Of a DNA stretch of 64,000 nucleotides, positions 1-12,217 are shown piece after piece. Made by a program: the position numbers and the translations under genes. The stretch is from Myrica gale. Taxonomy: Eukaryota > Streptophyta > Magnoliopsida > Fagales > Myricaceae. Location: positions 9,114,001 through 9,178,000 of the forward strand of contig OZ005608.1 of NCBI GenBank assembly GCA_963930655.1. Direction: 5' to 3'. Each line of letters opens with the position of its first letter. The first letter of the stretch is position 1. The notes under the pieces were generated by a model, which saw only the letters and a program-made list of their open reading frames with translations, made no database searches and was not told the DNA's origin.

Positions 1-2965
1 TTTTATCTTTTGTTTATAGTAATAGTGCTTAGCATGTTTCATGGACCTTAACTAGCATTTTATTAATTTTCGTAAGCCTATAGCCTATTATTGTGCCCTT
101 AGTTTATACCCTAGTATATAATGTTCTTCATGTTTGCATTAATTTGTTTGAAGAGACCATGTTTAGCTGAAATATGTGCCTTTCTCTCTCTCCCCTCTAG
201 CCGAATGGTGCATGAATGCTTGGCGCGCTTCTTTTTGTCTTCTCGTGCATTGTAATTAATGTTGGGAGACCACTTGTCATAAACCTAAAGTTTCCTTTTT
301 GTGTTGAGTTCTAGCTAATGATTACATAGTTATAGACTTTAGGGTTAAGTTTATCCATTAGCTAAACCAAAATCTAATTTATTAGGCATGACTTCATGTT
401 AGGATCAGTAAAATGTCATCATGCATGTAGGTTACGATTTTGGTCATATAACATGTCCATTATCAAGTTAGAAGGGATATTAGTTGCTGAAATAAGGAAA
501 TTGTAGAGGTTTACATGAGAAAACGGAGGAATTCATGAAATAGGTCAAATAGGGCTCTTTTGTGTTAAGTTTGAGGTCAGTACGATTAGGCCATGTTCGC
601 ATGGGGTCAAATGGGATTTTCTGGACCCCAAATTTGGAGGGTTAGCTCAGAACAGGTTAAGGAATCTCTGGTTAAATTTTCAGCTCATTTGGAGTTATGG
701 TTAGGAAGTTATTAGCTTTCAAAGTTATGGGTAAAATTGAAAAGGTTTTTAAAATGGGTCACTTTAGGTATATTCAAATTGGGCTTTGAATTTTACTTTT
801 TAGGCTGACCTAGTTGGGCCCTAGGATTCCTGAATCTTATTCTAGGATAGCCTTGCATTGTAGGCCCAAGTAGTAGTCCATATTGGACTTAAAGAAGCTA
901 TAGATTTAGACCCTGAGAAAATTCAGATAGGTTGATGTAGTGTACCGGACGAAGCCCTAAAAATTTGAAGAAGAAATGATGAGAAGAAAAGTGCAAATGA
1001 CCAAAAAGGGCATCAGGGACAGTTTCGAGATTTGTTGAAAATCATGGGTAAAAACGTCCAAACGAAAAATTTGGGCCCATGACAATGTTAAACATTGTTT
1101 AGAGGTCCTAGGGTAAAAATTTGGGCCCAAAACTATTGAAATTTGAGGCCCAAATCACAAGACCTCATTAAGGGTAATAATTGGCCCATTAAGTAATAAT
1201 TAGATAAAATGAAATAAAAATTGGGATTTAATAAATGAGGCTCACTAGGCCCGACCTCTTATTGGTGATAATTGAAATAAAACTTGAAAAAAATAATTAA
1301 TGGTTAATTATTCAATAATACTACTTGATCCTAAGTAGTTAATCAATTTCAATTTCAAATTGACTAAGTGGCTAGTACGTATTAATATATTTGGCTTACA
1401 CAATTAGTTTAGTATTCTGGAAAGTTGTGGAAAGCCAATTACATACATGTATACGTAGTGATAAGTGACTAAAATTGGATTAAATTAAGATGTTCAAAAG
1501 TTGAAAACTTAGAGTATAGAAAGTCTAATATTTCTCTTTCTAAGAGTTTAAACGTCATTTACGATATTAATTTATTCTTGTGCATTTCCTTCATCCTTTT
1601 TTAATGATTTGATTATTGATGATGCATATAAAAAGTCATACTGCATCAACATAACATAGGTATTGGGATTTTATTGACCGAAATGACTGAATAGGAAGTC
1701 ATACTGAGAGGTGGTCCTGAGATCGGGTGACGGTACCGTTCACATTGGCATAGTGCAAGCCATCATTGAGAGGATAGTGGTTGGTATCCCTAGGCGATGG
1801 AACAATGCATGCCTAAACAGGTCTTAGTGCCGGGGCACAAGACAGTTCCAGATGAGAGGAGGGAAGCACATCCTAGACTCTGAGGGTTAAATAGAGCGCA
1901 GTAGGGACACCTCTATTGGACCGAAAAAAGAAATAAAGTGAAATGACTAGGGAAACAGATGCATTGCATTGCTCATATCGCATTATTTGTCTTGTTACAA
2001 ATATTGCTTTATGATTAATTATTCACTATTTTTGTTATTTCGATTTTATATCATTGCATGTCAGGTTCCTCTATTCCCCCTTATTAAGTCAGTAGAACTC
2101 ACCCCTTTTATTTGTTACTTATTTTGTATGTACCGCTGTGGACGTTGGACCTGTCAGATGATGACATTTTTGAGTGAGCAAGTTCTGGAGATAGATCCTT
2201 ATATCTTAGTCGTGAAGATTTGGACCTACGTGATCGATACTCTTGAGGTATATGTGTGGTACAAGCCCCAGTGGTACCTAAATGATCCACCCCTACCCCC
2301 ACTTCCACGTGTCGAAGATTTTGGACTGGTTGACGTAGATCGATTCCTCCTGCATATTGTCCCTCCTCCATCGGCCCCACCAGCAGAGGGTACTGGGGAG
2401 TCAGAGTTTATAGACTTGACCTCCGATACCGATTCGGGGGACGAGTAGTCCCTTAGGATGGCATAGTCTTATGTTAGTGTAGATAATTGCGTGATCTTTT
2501 GGCAGTGTAGATCACGACGTTCTAATATGGAAGGCTTTAGACAACTTCCGTTTTTGTACTTCTCTTCTCTTACTTTTATATTCCTCATCTTTTGTATAAG
2601 AGAAACTCTGTGTCATACTGGAATTATTTATATTTTCAAAAATTTCTCTTATTCCATTTCTTTTCTTTTGCCATATTTCATTTGATTTTCTTTACTCTTA
2701 TCTCTTCTTTCGATTTTTTTTTTCATATTAAAATATCTCATCTTGTTCTTCAAATCAAAATTTCTAACGTCTAGAATGATTTGAAATGTCGCTTCAAAAT
2801 AATTTTTTTACTTTCAAAATAAATTGTAATTAACGTTTCCGCTAGGCTTTTTTCAAAGTCAATTATCAAGACTATATAGGATCAATTCGTGTCGTAATCT
2901 CTGCTTGTGTGCATACCTTTACTATAGGTGAGCCTAGGGGATAAGTACTGACACGAGGCGTGACA
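1..2965 (+). mobile_element. Gypsy-type LTR, 3' part (start lies before the window)
   Basis: The stretch ends with GGCGTGACA, the mirror of the TGTCACGCC that opens the solo LTR at 51128, and shows the long, low-complexity layout of plant Ty3/Gypsy LTRs of about 3 kb. No TG start is visible, so the element enters from outside the window. No gag or pol sequence is present in the visible part, so it may be a solo LTR or the end of a full element. Fossil; age not measurable without the partner LTR. The lineage (Tekay/Del-like) is inference from length and termini. Confidence 0.55.
1969..2448 (+). other. Open reading frame inside the Gypsy-type LTR with an acidic, SIM-like tail
   Basis: An open frame of about 159 codons crosses the LTR. 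Its first half is hydrophobic and translated AT-rich DNA; the second half is proline-rich and ends in EFIDLTSDTDSGDE, which looks like a SUMO-interacting motif (hydrophobic core followed by serine and acidic residues). The frame opens at a TTG and the first ATG is internal. No family is recognised. It may be chance coding potential in the LTR. Confidence 0.25.
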
Positions 2966-3210
2966 ACAATGACCCATGTGTATTTTTTCAAGAGAGGTGC
3001 TGCCAGTGTAATCATTCAAAAATATAATAATTATGAAAAATTGTATTTAGATAATTGATAATTTTGTAATTATGCATGCAGCCATATACAAAGCTACAAA
3101 AATATGTTTACCCTTTTTTTATGCAAATATGAATTAAATTTAGAAAAAATAATAAATTTTAAAATTAAAATAATGCAATAATGAAGATATTTGAATCATA
3201 CATGTAAAAT
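2966..3210. other. AT-rich spacer between two LTRs
   Basis: About 245 bases of AT-rich DNA between the end of the first LTR and the start of the nested LTR complex. No gene or repeat end is recognised, apart from AAAAT at 3206-3210, which serves as the left target duplication of the next element. Confidence 0.5.
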
Positions 3211-3892
3211 TGTAATAGCCCGAACCATGAAGACATATAGTGTTGTCTTATAGTAATGATTGCCGCTATTAAACTGAGGTTACGACCAATTGGAGGATCG
3301 TAAAAGCAACATGATTATAAGAACTAAACATCATTAAGACCCTTTATTCCAACCTTTGTATTAGAAAATAGTACCAATTTTGCCTTTTATGTTTGTCTAC
3401 AAAACATGGCAGAATAACTACTACATAAGTACAATCCACAAAGATCCTAATCTTATTCTCCTCTACTCTCCCTCTTTATATAATCAGGAGATCCTGAACC
3501 AATCCATCTATGGACGCTCTCAACAATGATGTCTAGGTTCTCAGTGTCCCAAACCAAACTACCAGCTTAGTATCAAGACTTTATTAGTCAAACTCTTAAT
3601 AAATTTTCGCTAAGTCCCTAGTGACCCAAACACAGAATTTCAACTCCAGGATAATCTAACCATGGCTTATAACCTCGTGAACTCTTCTAAGAACAATTCA
3701 GACATCTGCTAAAATAATTTAACAAACAAAGTGAGCAGTGGCGGAATCAGGATTATAAGTCAACCATGACGAATTTTTAAAGCGAAATGATTGAAATTTT
3801 TTTTCATACGTAATACTAAAAATTGTCTTAGAATTACAATATCAAAAATTAAAGACTAAAAATAATAAAAATATTGAAATACACATATCGTA

Positions 3893-4108
3893 CTATGTAC
3901 TACGACTGAGAGGCGACAATTGGATCCTGCGTTTGTGTATCTTTTGAAAATGTTGCAAAACGACTTCATTCTCTATAGTTTCAAAAATTTCCCGCTCAAT
4001 GTACACTATTATGCAATCATTCATCCAGTTATCTCTCATCTCATTACGCAAATCAGTCTTGATAATCTTCATCGCAGAGAACACTCCCTCAACGGTTTGC
4101 AGTCGCAA
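3893..4108 (-). pseudogene. hAT transposase, C-terminal dimerisation region (remnant)
   Basis: The minus-strand frame contains VFSAMKIIKTDLRNEM, then NWMNDCIIVYIEREIF and VVLQHFQK. This order (a SxMKxIKTxLRNxMxDxWMND block followed by an acidic IFxTIxNExV helix) is the C-terminal hAT dimerisation region of plant ZMYM/TTF-type transposases. The frame has no link to the N-terminal part, so the protein is not functional. The same region appears again at 14933-15115. Confidence 0.8.
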
Positions 4109-4441
4109 CTGGTAAGATCAATGTCAACTCAATAAGCTGATTAACTAGTGGGTACAAAATATTCTTTTTTGTCTCAATCATCTTCACAGCAAGACCTCCA
4201 ATATCTTGAATCCCATAAAAAAACATCATGCAATCTAAAATCTCTAATGTAGGTGTCAAATTGATATCTAAGAAACAAATTTTCAGTTGTTGATAAATCT
4301 TCTAGATAAAACTCAGCAAGAAGACATAATCTATCATGATCAAATGTTGAGAATGAGTCCCTTGGATCAAGACATGTTATGCAAAGAAGTAACTATGTAC
4401 TTGCTTCTGTAAAACAATCATTCATCTCTTGAGCAATTAAA

Positions 4442-4955
4442 TCAATAATCTGGCAAAACACTTTCACACAAAAATAATTTAAATAAGTAATTGTTTGTTC
4501 TCCACGCCTCGAACGATAGAATTGTTAAATCCCACAGAAGTAAACACATCTCTCCCGGACCTTGCCCCTCTAGATCGCCTAAACAAATAACACCACAAGC
4601 AATAAAGACATCCTTTGATAGACTATATTCCAACCACGAATAATATTTGAACCATGCTGCCCTAAAACCCCTTATATCACTCACATATTTCTTCTTGGAA
4701 AAATTATGGCTACGCGGTTGACAAGGACCTTTGATCAAGTACTCCATACGAACTTTATCAATAATCCTAGCATCATATTCAATGGATTTACGTATCTCTA
4801 GGTCAACAACAATATCATATGGACTAAACTCAATACGAGATCTTTCCAAACTAGTATCAATTTCAGAACTAGTAGTCACATTAGGAGTATTAGACGACTC
4901 CACGCTTCGTGGTTTTTTTGTGAAAAAACCTTTTCATTATCTAAACAAAACAAAA
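4442..4955 (-). pseudogene. hAT transposase, N-terminal TTF-type zinc-finger region (remnant)
   Basis: The minus-strand frame from 4903 reads SSNTPNVTTSSEID, then IEYDARIIDKVRMEYL, IKGPCQPRSHNFSKK and AAWFKYYSWLEYSLSKDVF. The KGPCQPRSHNF block followed by FxxxWFxxYxWLEYSxxKDAxFCxPCY is the TTF-type finger that opens plant hAT transposases. The frame departs from the family consensus right after SLSKD, where the finger cysteines should be, so a frameshift there is likely. A start region (MKRFF...) is readable just upstream (about 4955-4930) in a shifted frame. Confidence 0.8.
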
Positions 4956-5074
4956 TAAAATTCATACAAATTAAACAAATTTATAGATTTGTGGCATATG
5001 TTAGGTTGTTTGTGATGAAATCTTTTGTAATTAACCTTTCTATCAATGATATTATAAAATTGGCATTAAAAAAA

Positions 5075-5307
5075 GGGCTAAATACAATTTTGGTCCATGT
5101 AATTTACGCAAAAATCAAATAAGTTCGTAAACTTTAAAACACATAAAATTAGTCCCTTTAGTTTAAAATCATTCACATTTGAATGGTCCCAAAATGACTA
5201 AATTGTTAATAGATTTTAAACTTTAAGGACCAATTTGATGAGTTTTAAAGTGTGATGACTTATTTGATTTTCGGTCAAAACACAAGGACCAAATTTGCAT
5301 TTATCCC
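5075..5307. mobile_element. Mutator-type MITE (foldback)
   Basis: The two halves form a long inverted repeat beginning GGGCTAAATACAATTTTGG and ending CCAAATTTGCATTTATCCC. TAAAAAAA flanks it on both sides (5067-5074, 5308-5315), at least 8 matching bases. It carries no coding sequence. Inserted into the hAT at 3736-5547, so it is younger than that copy. Confidence 0.75.
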
Positions 5308-6045
5308 TAAAAAAATTAAAAGTATGACTTATTCTTAGATGTTGACCAAAATAAATTTTGTGATGCAATTAATGACTAATATAAGAAGCCACTATTTGTA
5401 CATGGAAAGACTACCTTAACATGGAAACAAAAACTCAAAACATGGCGGGCCCAAGCAAACTTATTTATAAAAAAAAATAACACATGTAAAAATATTATTT
5501 TGGGTGGAGCCAACCATGCCGGCCGCCATGGCTTGGTTCCACCCATGAAAGTGAGTCCAAATGACTCAGTAAAACTAGTGGTTAGTAAAACAGATAACAG
5601 ATAACATGAAAAGAAAGATATCGAAGAAACTCGTTCATCAATGTAATAACAAAAGGTGAAAATAAAGGAAAAGACTCAATTATTTAATAATTATCTTTTC
5701 AATTTTCAACCATCACTATTTTCACTCACATAATGAATTACTAGGCTAAAGTGATATATGTAATCTCCGTATCTTTACGGAATTACTCCCATAGTAGAAT
5801 ACGATATACTTATAAAGGATTTTTCCGCGTATGATGGAGCGGCCAGAATGCCACAACAAGTGGTACACATCCTATTGTGCATAGTACTGTCACGTCTTCA
5901 CAGTATACGTTAAGTATGTATGTCTCATGTCAACGCTCATACATATCATTCATGATATGCAACACAACCTCAAACATCCATTTCCAAAGAACAAGTTAAA
6001 TATGCACGTCTCACGTCAACGCCCATACATATCATACATGATATG

Positions 6046-7793
6046 TGTGAGTCTAATTAACAACCCAAGAGGGTGGTGAATTGAGTTTTTCAAAAACTTA
6101 TCACTTATTTGATAAACATGCAGATCTGAAAACTACCCCTCTTTAACAAATAAGAATGTTGATCTAAATGAGTCTAATGCTATGTCAAATATAAGGAATA
6201 AATGATAAAACATAAATCTCCACAAGTATGAAATGGAACGATTAATGAGAGAGATAGAGGTAGAGAGATGACACCGCAATTTTAGGTGGTTCGGCTAACA
6301 CTTGCCTACGTCCAACCCCAAGGCCATTGACTTTCTTAGGCTTCATTCACTATTCTCCAATAGCAAATACACCGTAGCTTCCGGGGTGCTAAGGAACCTT
6401 TACAAAACGTTTTTCGAGCTCACGCTTCAACTCTCTTCACAAATCCCAAAAACCAAGGGATTTCTTCTACTCTCACAACTAGGACCAAGTATTTTCCCAA
6501 CACTCAAATGTTTTACAAAGGACGGATACAATGAAGGCACTCTAAGCCGAATGAGCAAATGAAGCACAAAAGTGTGGAATGGTTTTCTAAGCCAAATAAG
6601 CAAGTGGAAAGCTCAATAAAGTGCAAGAAGACAAGATTACCAAAGAAAATATAGAGTTTGGAAGATGTGAGCACAATCATTTTTGGTAGATGCGGTTTTG
6701 CCTCTTCTTCAAAGCACTTTCTCTCTCCAGAAGTTAGGGCAAAGATAACTTGCAAGTGAGTTGTCTCTTCTTCAAAAAATCTCTCTCTCTTTGGAGGATA
6801 GGTCTTCAATGATGAGCAGGAGAAGAAAATTTAACAATGAGAGCTTTGATCTTGGAGGAGTCAGCAAATGAAATCTTTGGATCTAGCTTTCTCTCTCTTT
6901 GGAAGGATAGATTTTGAATGATGATGCAAATCCTTTTTCTTTAAGAAATTTCTCTCCCTTTAAAGGAAAAGTCGTCAATGATGAGTAAGAAGAAAAGATT
7001 TGACAATGAGAGCTCTGGTCTTGAAGGAATCAGCAAAATGTATTTCTTTGAATCTTGGCTTTTCTCTATCTAGATGTTGCGATGATGATCGAGCTGCTCC
7101 TTCTCTCTCCATCTCGTTCTTCTTATAGCGCCTAGGTCTTCAACGTCATCAAGGGTCTTCTTGTAAAGTTTGAGTGCCGTTGGAGGAGTTTAAATGATTT
7201 TTTGAACCACTTTGAACGATCTGGCGTCGTTTCAGAATTTCTGAAAATTCGTGGTGTGTGTCGACACATGGGTGGTATGTGCTGACACATTATAACTTGG
7301 TCTGAAATTTTGCTCTTGGGAAACAGTGCAATGTGTCGACACTATGGTCCAATGTGTCGACACATTGAACACTTAGTCTGAAAATGCTGTCAACAGTGAA
7401 ATTTTGCATTCTGGAGTTGGTCTTTCGGGTGTAGGTGCAATGTGTCGACACTTAGTCTTCAATGTGTCGACACCATGAATTCAGAATTCTTGAGTAAGTG
7501 CAATGTGTCGACACTTATAAGTGCTGGAGAGTTTTTCAGCAACTTGAAAGTGTCCAATCCATTTCAAAACTTCTTTAAACACCTACAATATGAAAAATTG
7601 ATCTTATCAACTTGTGTAATGGTGTTTAAGTGCACTTAGAAATATTTTAGTGAGTGAAACCTCAATCCTTTTGAAATACAAATTGGAAATTGTGGATTGA
7701 AAATGTAAAATCTAAAGTCTTCAAAACTTAGAAACTTTTGTTATCATCAAAATTAATTATGGATTGTTTTACAAAAACAACATTGGGCTAACA
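6046..7793 (-). mobile_element. Copia-type solo LTR (minus strand), inserted in the older Gypsy-type LTR
   Basis: Opens TGTGAGTCTAATTAACAACC and closes TTGGGCTAACA on the plus strand, that is TGTTAGCCCAA...GACTCACA on the minus strand. ATATG lies directly on both sides (6041-6045, 7794-7798), a perfect 5-bp duplication. No internal region is present: a solo LTR. It carries several copies of the palindrome GTGTCGACAC around 7258-7515. Its layout matches the neighbour at 8243-9904, so both are one family (SIRE-like by layout, tentative). Fossil. Confidence 0.85.
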
Positions 7794-8242
7794 ATATGCA
7801 TCACCTTAACTTTTTCTCTTGGAAAACATAGAAACATTATCAAACATTATTCAAAAGAAAGTGTTGTGAAGGAAAAAATAGCACTTTGATTTCTCGGTTA
7901 AAAATCGGTTTAACCACCACGTAGAAAAAACAAATTTTGACATAATCAAAGACAAGGAGTTTTGAAAAAGAATATGTTCAAGCTTTGAAAATAGAATTTG
8001 AGATTTTTTTTTTGAAAAGAAATGGATCAAAGTATGAAAAATACCTTGAAAACGAATCGAAGTTTAAAAATGAGACTATTTTGGAAATACGAGCTTGTTC
8101 TTTGTCGAGAACACGAAGAACAATAGGAATATGAAGAACGCTAAGAACATCAATAGATACTAGAATAGTTTTAAAAAACACAAGAGGTTCACAAAAGCAT
8201 CTTAAAATTTTTTGAATCGAAATCAAAGATAATCAACTAAAG

Positions 8243-9904
8243 TGTGAGTCTAAATAACAACCCAAGAGGGGGTGAATTGGGTTTAACAAAAAATTAGCAC
8301 ATTTTCAATTAAAACACAGACCTGAAAAATACTATTTCTCTAAGAATAAAAAACCAGATCTTAATATACTAAATGATGAGCTAATTATAAGCAATGAATC
8401 ATGAGTCATAAAACATCACAAATATGGATATGAAACGAATGATAAGTAAGACAGAGTTAGAGAGATAACACCGTATTTTTAGGTGGTTCGGCCAACACTT
8501 GCCTACGTCCACCCCCAAGGCTATTGACTTCCTTGGGCTTCCTCCACTATTATCCAAATAGCGAATACACCTTAGCTTCCCGGGTGCTAAGGAACCTTTA
8601 CAAAGTGTTTTTCGAGCTTACACTTCAACTCTCACAAATCCTCACAACCTAGAGGATTTGTTCTACTCTCACAAGTAGGACCAAGTGTTTTCCCAATACT
8701 CAACAAGTGTTCATATAACACTCAAGTATTTTCCACAAGATGGATACAAAGAAATTACAATGAATGGCTCTCTAAGACAAATAAGCAATTGCAAATCTCA
8801 CAACATGTGGAATGACTCTCTAAGCCAAATTAGCAATTGTAAAGCTCAATAAAGTGCAATAAGATAATATTCTAAAAAGAAATCTAGAGTTTGGAAGATA
8901 TGAGCACAAGCCTTTTTGGTAGATGTGATTTTCCCTCTTCTTCAAAGCGTTTTCTCTCTATAGAAGCTAGGGCAAGGAGTGATTGCAAGTACGTTGTCCA
9001 TTCTTCAATAAATCTCTCTCTCTTTGGAGGCTAGGTCGTCAATGATAAGTAATAGAGGAAGATTGAACAATGGGAGCTTTGATCTTGGAAGAATCAGCAA
9101 GTAATTTCTTTGGATTTAGCTTTCTCTCTCTTTGGAAGGATAAATGTTGAATGATGATGCAACTCCTTGTTCTTCAAGAAATTTTTCTTTGAAGGCTAGG
9201 TCTTCAACGGTCATTAAAGGTCTTCTTGTAAAGTTAGAGAGCAGTTGAAGGTCATTTGAGACAACTTTGACCCATTTTGAGTGATTTGGCGTCATTCCGA
9301 AATTTCTGCAAATTCACACTATGTGTTGACACATGGTCTTCAATGTGTCGACACCATGTTTTCATTACTCGGGAGACAGTGCATGTGTCGACACATTGAA
9401 CACAGTCTGAAAATGCTGTCAAGAGTGAATTTTTGCATTTTGGAGTTGAACTCTCGGGTGTTAGTTCAATGTGTCGACACTATGGTCCAATGTGTCGACA
9501 CTTCCAACACTTAGCCAAAAAATCACTTCAAATGGCCTGAAAAGCAAACTCTCGGGTGTTAGTTCAATGTGTCGACATTTTGGTCCAATGTGTCGATACT
9601 TCCAACACTTAGCCTGAAAAATTTGTTCTTTGTCAGCAACTACTCCAATTTCAACTTCAAAGCATCCAAACCATTCCAACACTTCTTTAAACACCTACAA
9701 TATGAAAAATTGATCTTATCAACTTGTGTAATGGTGTTCAAGTGCACTTAGAAATATTTTAGAGAGATAACCTCAATCATTTTGAAATATAACTTGGAAA
9801 TTGTGGATTGACAATGTAAAATCTAAAAGTCTTCAAAGCACTTAGAATTTTTGTTATCATCAAAATCAATTATGGATTGTTTGCAAAACAACCTTGGGCT
9901 AACA
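8243..9904 (-). mobile_element. Second Copia-type solo LTR of the same family
   Basis: Opens TGTGAGTCTAAATAACAACC and closes CTTGGGCTAACA. TAAAG flanks it on both sides (8238-8242, 9905-9909), a perfect 5-bp duplication. Closely similar along its length to 6046-7793, including the GTGTCGACAC palindromes (about 9338-9600), but inserted separately, as the two duplications differ. No internal region. Fossil. Confidence 0.85.
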
Positions 9905-10680
9905 TAAAGTTTACCTCTAGCTTAGCTAAACTCTTCCTATGATCTTTTAAGCTTTGATTCTTCCTTCTATGCTCGAATTCACTCTTGCTTCTCTTAGTTT
10001 TTCTTCTTCTTCACTATCTGACTTTTCTCTTCTATGTGAAAGCTCTATGATTTCACTCAAAAGGTTAGTTTTTCTAATGGCCAAACCCCTTATTTATAGA
10101 AAAACACGACCGGTTGTATTCCAACACGTGTCCGGCTAGCTTTGGGGAGTCAACAGGCTGCATTTACCTCACGTCGACACCTAGCAACCTACAACAGCTG
10201 CAAGGCAAGGTAGCTATGGCGAGTCACTACTGAAACTCCTGCAATTCGACACTTCGTGCTCTCTAGGTTTTAGCTTTTTTCGTCGTGCTTTCTAGTCTTA
10301 ATTCGTCGTGTTTCTAGCCTTGATTTCTCGTGCTTCCTAATTGAACTATAAACTCGTGGATGAAATCATGACATGTTAGTAGAATAAAAATAATGTAGTT
10401 CGGGTTTTGAAGAAAATCCGTCCTATTAGCTTAAAAAATTAAATTGACTCAAAACGTGCTCCTCAACATCCTAAATAAAAACTTAGTTACTTGCGAATTT
10501 CAAATCTCACTTAATCAGGTCCTAATTAAGGTTTTAACACTAATACATCAAGTATTAATAATCTTCAAATCAACACTAAATTAATATACTTATTCACTAA
10601 TTATTCTCTAATGCACTACTAACCTAAACTTAATTTCACATAAAGTGTATGTCATGCTGAACAAAAGCTCGGGTGTCAAA

Positions 10681-12217
10681 AAAATTAGGCAAGTATGATT
10701 AGTTTGATATATATTCTAAAATCTCGGTTTGAGAAAAAATTTAGGATTTTAGAGAAGTTGTGAATATTTATGTTGAATAATATTTTATTGGTGTTTGTGT
10801 AGAGTGGAGAGAGAAATGATTTGATGTAATTGTTTAATAAAAAAATATTGGAGTTATATGAAAAAATATAGAGAGAGAAAATTTATGCTGAATAAAAAAG
10901 TAAAAAGTTGTTAGAGATGATGTAAAATGTATTGGTGTTTGTGTTTAAATTCTGAATATGTTCGGTAATAGTTTTGTGAATATATTTGAATTCTGAAAAA
11001 AAATTAGAAAACGAAGATAACCCTGGTTTCAGAGCATTATTAGCAGCTTATTTATATTTGGATCTATACTTTAACAAAAAAGTACACTTCTCTATTTTAA
11101 CTACTAACTTTTTAAAAACATCCCCAGTAGCTTCTTTATTTTAACCGTCTACTTTTACTATTCTATTAAAATATTATTTTCAAAGATTTCTCTATTCTTT
11201 CGTTAACATTTTATATTTTTGAATATTCGTAACGATCATATTTTTGAATATTTGTCTTATCTTAATAATTTGAATTTTTTAAATTATCTTTCTAACGGTC
11301 ATATTTTTAAAATTTTGTTTTATTCCAACTGTCGTATTTTTAAAATTTGTGAAGAATGAATTTTTTTTATATTTATTATGATAAAAAAATTATTTATTAA
11401 GAAATGAAAACTTATTTTATAATTATTTATTAGACTAAAACTTTGAAACGGTTTGTGACATGCAAAAAGAAATGGGGGCAAAATATAAATTTATGAGAGA
11501 GAGAGTGAGAGAGAGAAATGAAAGAGAAATTATATTAGTATTTTAATATGAAAAAGTGAACAATGATTATCTAAAAATAGATAACTACTGTTTATTTGTT
11601 AAATTTTTTAATTAACTTTTTTTAAAATAAAGAAGCTGCAAAATACATATTTTTAATCATTTGAATATTTTAATTCTCTATTTAGCTAGAATAGAGAAGC
11701 TACATGCTCTCATGAAATATCTATTGATATATTTGCATACGGGACTTCACTTCTGTACTTCTCCACCGCCAAAACACAATGACTTATGCAATTCACAACT
11801 TGTGCTTTTGTCAAGGGCAAGGGAATCACCCGGCTCATTCACCAGAAATCCGCCTAAGAAAGACCTATCCGGAAACAAAGATGGTTGACACTCGCGGAAT
11901 TGGATCCCATCCGCCTCTGATCATTTTGTTCCGTCTTGCCCTCCTAGAAAAACGAACTTTTTGGTAGATCGAAAAGTAAAAAAAAAAAGAAAAAAAAGGG
12001 AGAAGGAGGCGTTGGAAAAACTACGGGGATAAAGTAAAAAAGCAGTTTTTATTTTAATAAGGTGGAGAAAAATCTACCAAATGCTAAAACCACGAGAAGA
12101 GCCCAGTTGCTAGAACTTGCAACTTTCAAGCTAAGCAGAGATGTCAAAGCAAATATCGAAGCCCAAAACTTGCTGATCTCTCTCCTGCCTCTGGAGTCTT
12201 GCATTTCCCAGGGACCC
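10681..12217. other. AT-rich intergenic DNA and upstream region of the NHL gene
   Basis: No coding sequence is supported. The left part is very AT-rich with GAGAGA runs (about 11498-11520) and MITE-like DNA. From about 11750 base composition becomes balanced; this part likely holds the promoter and 5' leader of the NHL gene. I could not place a convincing TATA box. A purine-rich run (about 11969-12005) lies 220 bases upstream of the start codon. Confidence 0.45.
11030..11720. repeat. Probable MITE or short inverted-repeat element
   Basis: The left part carries AGTAGCTTCTTTATTTTAA and the right part carries TAAAATAAAGAAGCTGC and AATAGAGAAGCTAC, so related motifs face each other over about 650 bp. 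Ends and target duplication are not clear, and the family is not identified. Confidence 0.35.

Larger units (their letters stand above)
3736..5547 (-). mobile_element. hAT transposon with TTF-type transposase remains
   Basis: The element starts CAGTGGCGGAATCAGG and ends TTCCACCCATG, an imperfect terminal inverted repeat. The 8-bp duplication AAAGTGAG flanks it exactly (3728-3735 and 5548-5555), the hAT hallmark. On the minus strand it encodes a TTF-zinc-finger N-terminal region (about 4955-4442) and the hAT C-terminal dimerisation region (4108-3893); the DDE core between them is missing or unreadable, so this is an internally deleted, non-autonomous copy. A 233-bp Mutator-type MITE (5075-5307) lies inside it. 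Its 3' end is related to the copy at 14778-15906. Confidence 0.85.
3211..10680 (-). mobile_element. Old minus-strand Gypsy-type LTR, split by three later insertions
   Basis: The plus strand opens with TGTAATAGCCCGAACC at 3211 and closes with GCTCGGGTGTCA near 10678; read on the minus strand this gives a TG...CA LTR. AAAAT precedes it (3206-3210) and AAAAT follows it within an A-run (10681-10685), so the right edge is uncertain by a few bases. Removing the hAT (3736-5547) and the two Copia-type LTRs (6046-7793, 8243-9904) with their duplications leaves about 2.2 kb, a normal size for a solo LTR. A minus-strand TATA-like CTATAAATAAG lies near 10093. No internal coding region is seen. Fossil solo LTR, older than its three inserts. 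Confidence 0.6.

Noticed and set aside
7258-7515. Regular GTGTCGACAC repeats as a CRISPR-like array
   Set aside because: Plant nuclear DNA, short palindromic units, irregular spacing, inside an LTR with target duplications and present again in the sister LTR. Treated as LTR repeats.
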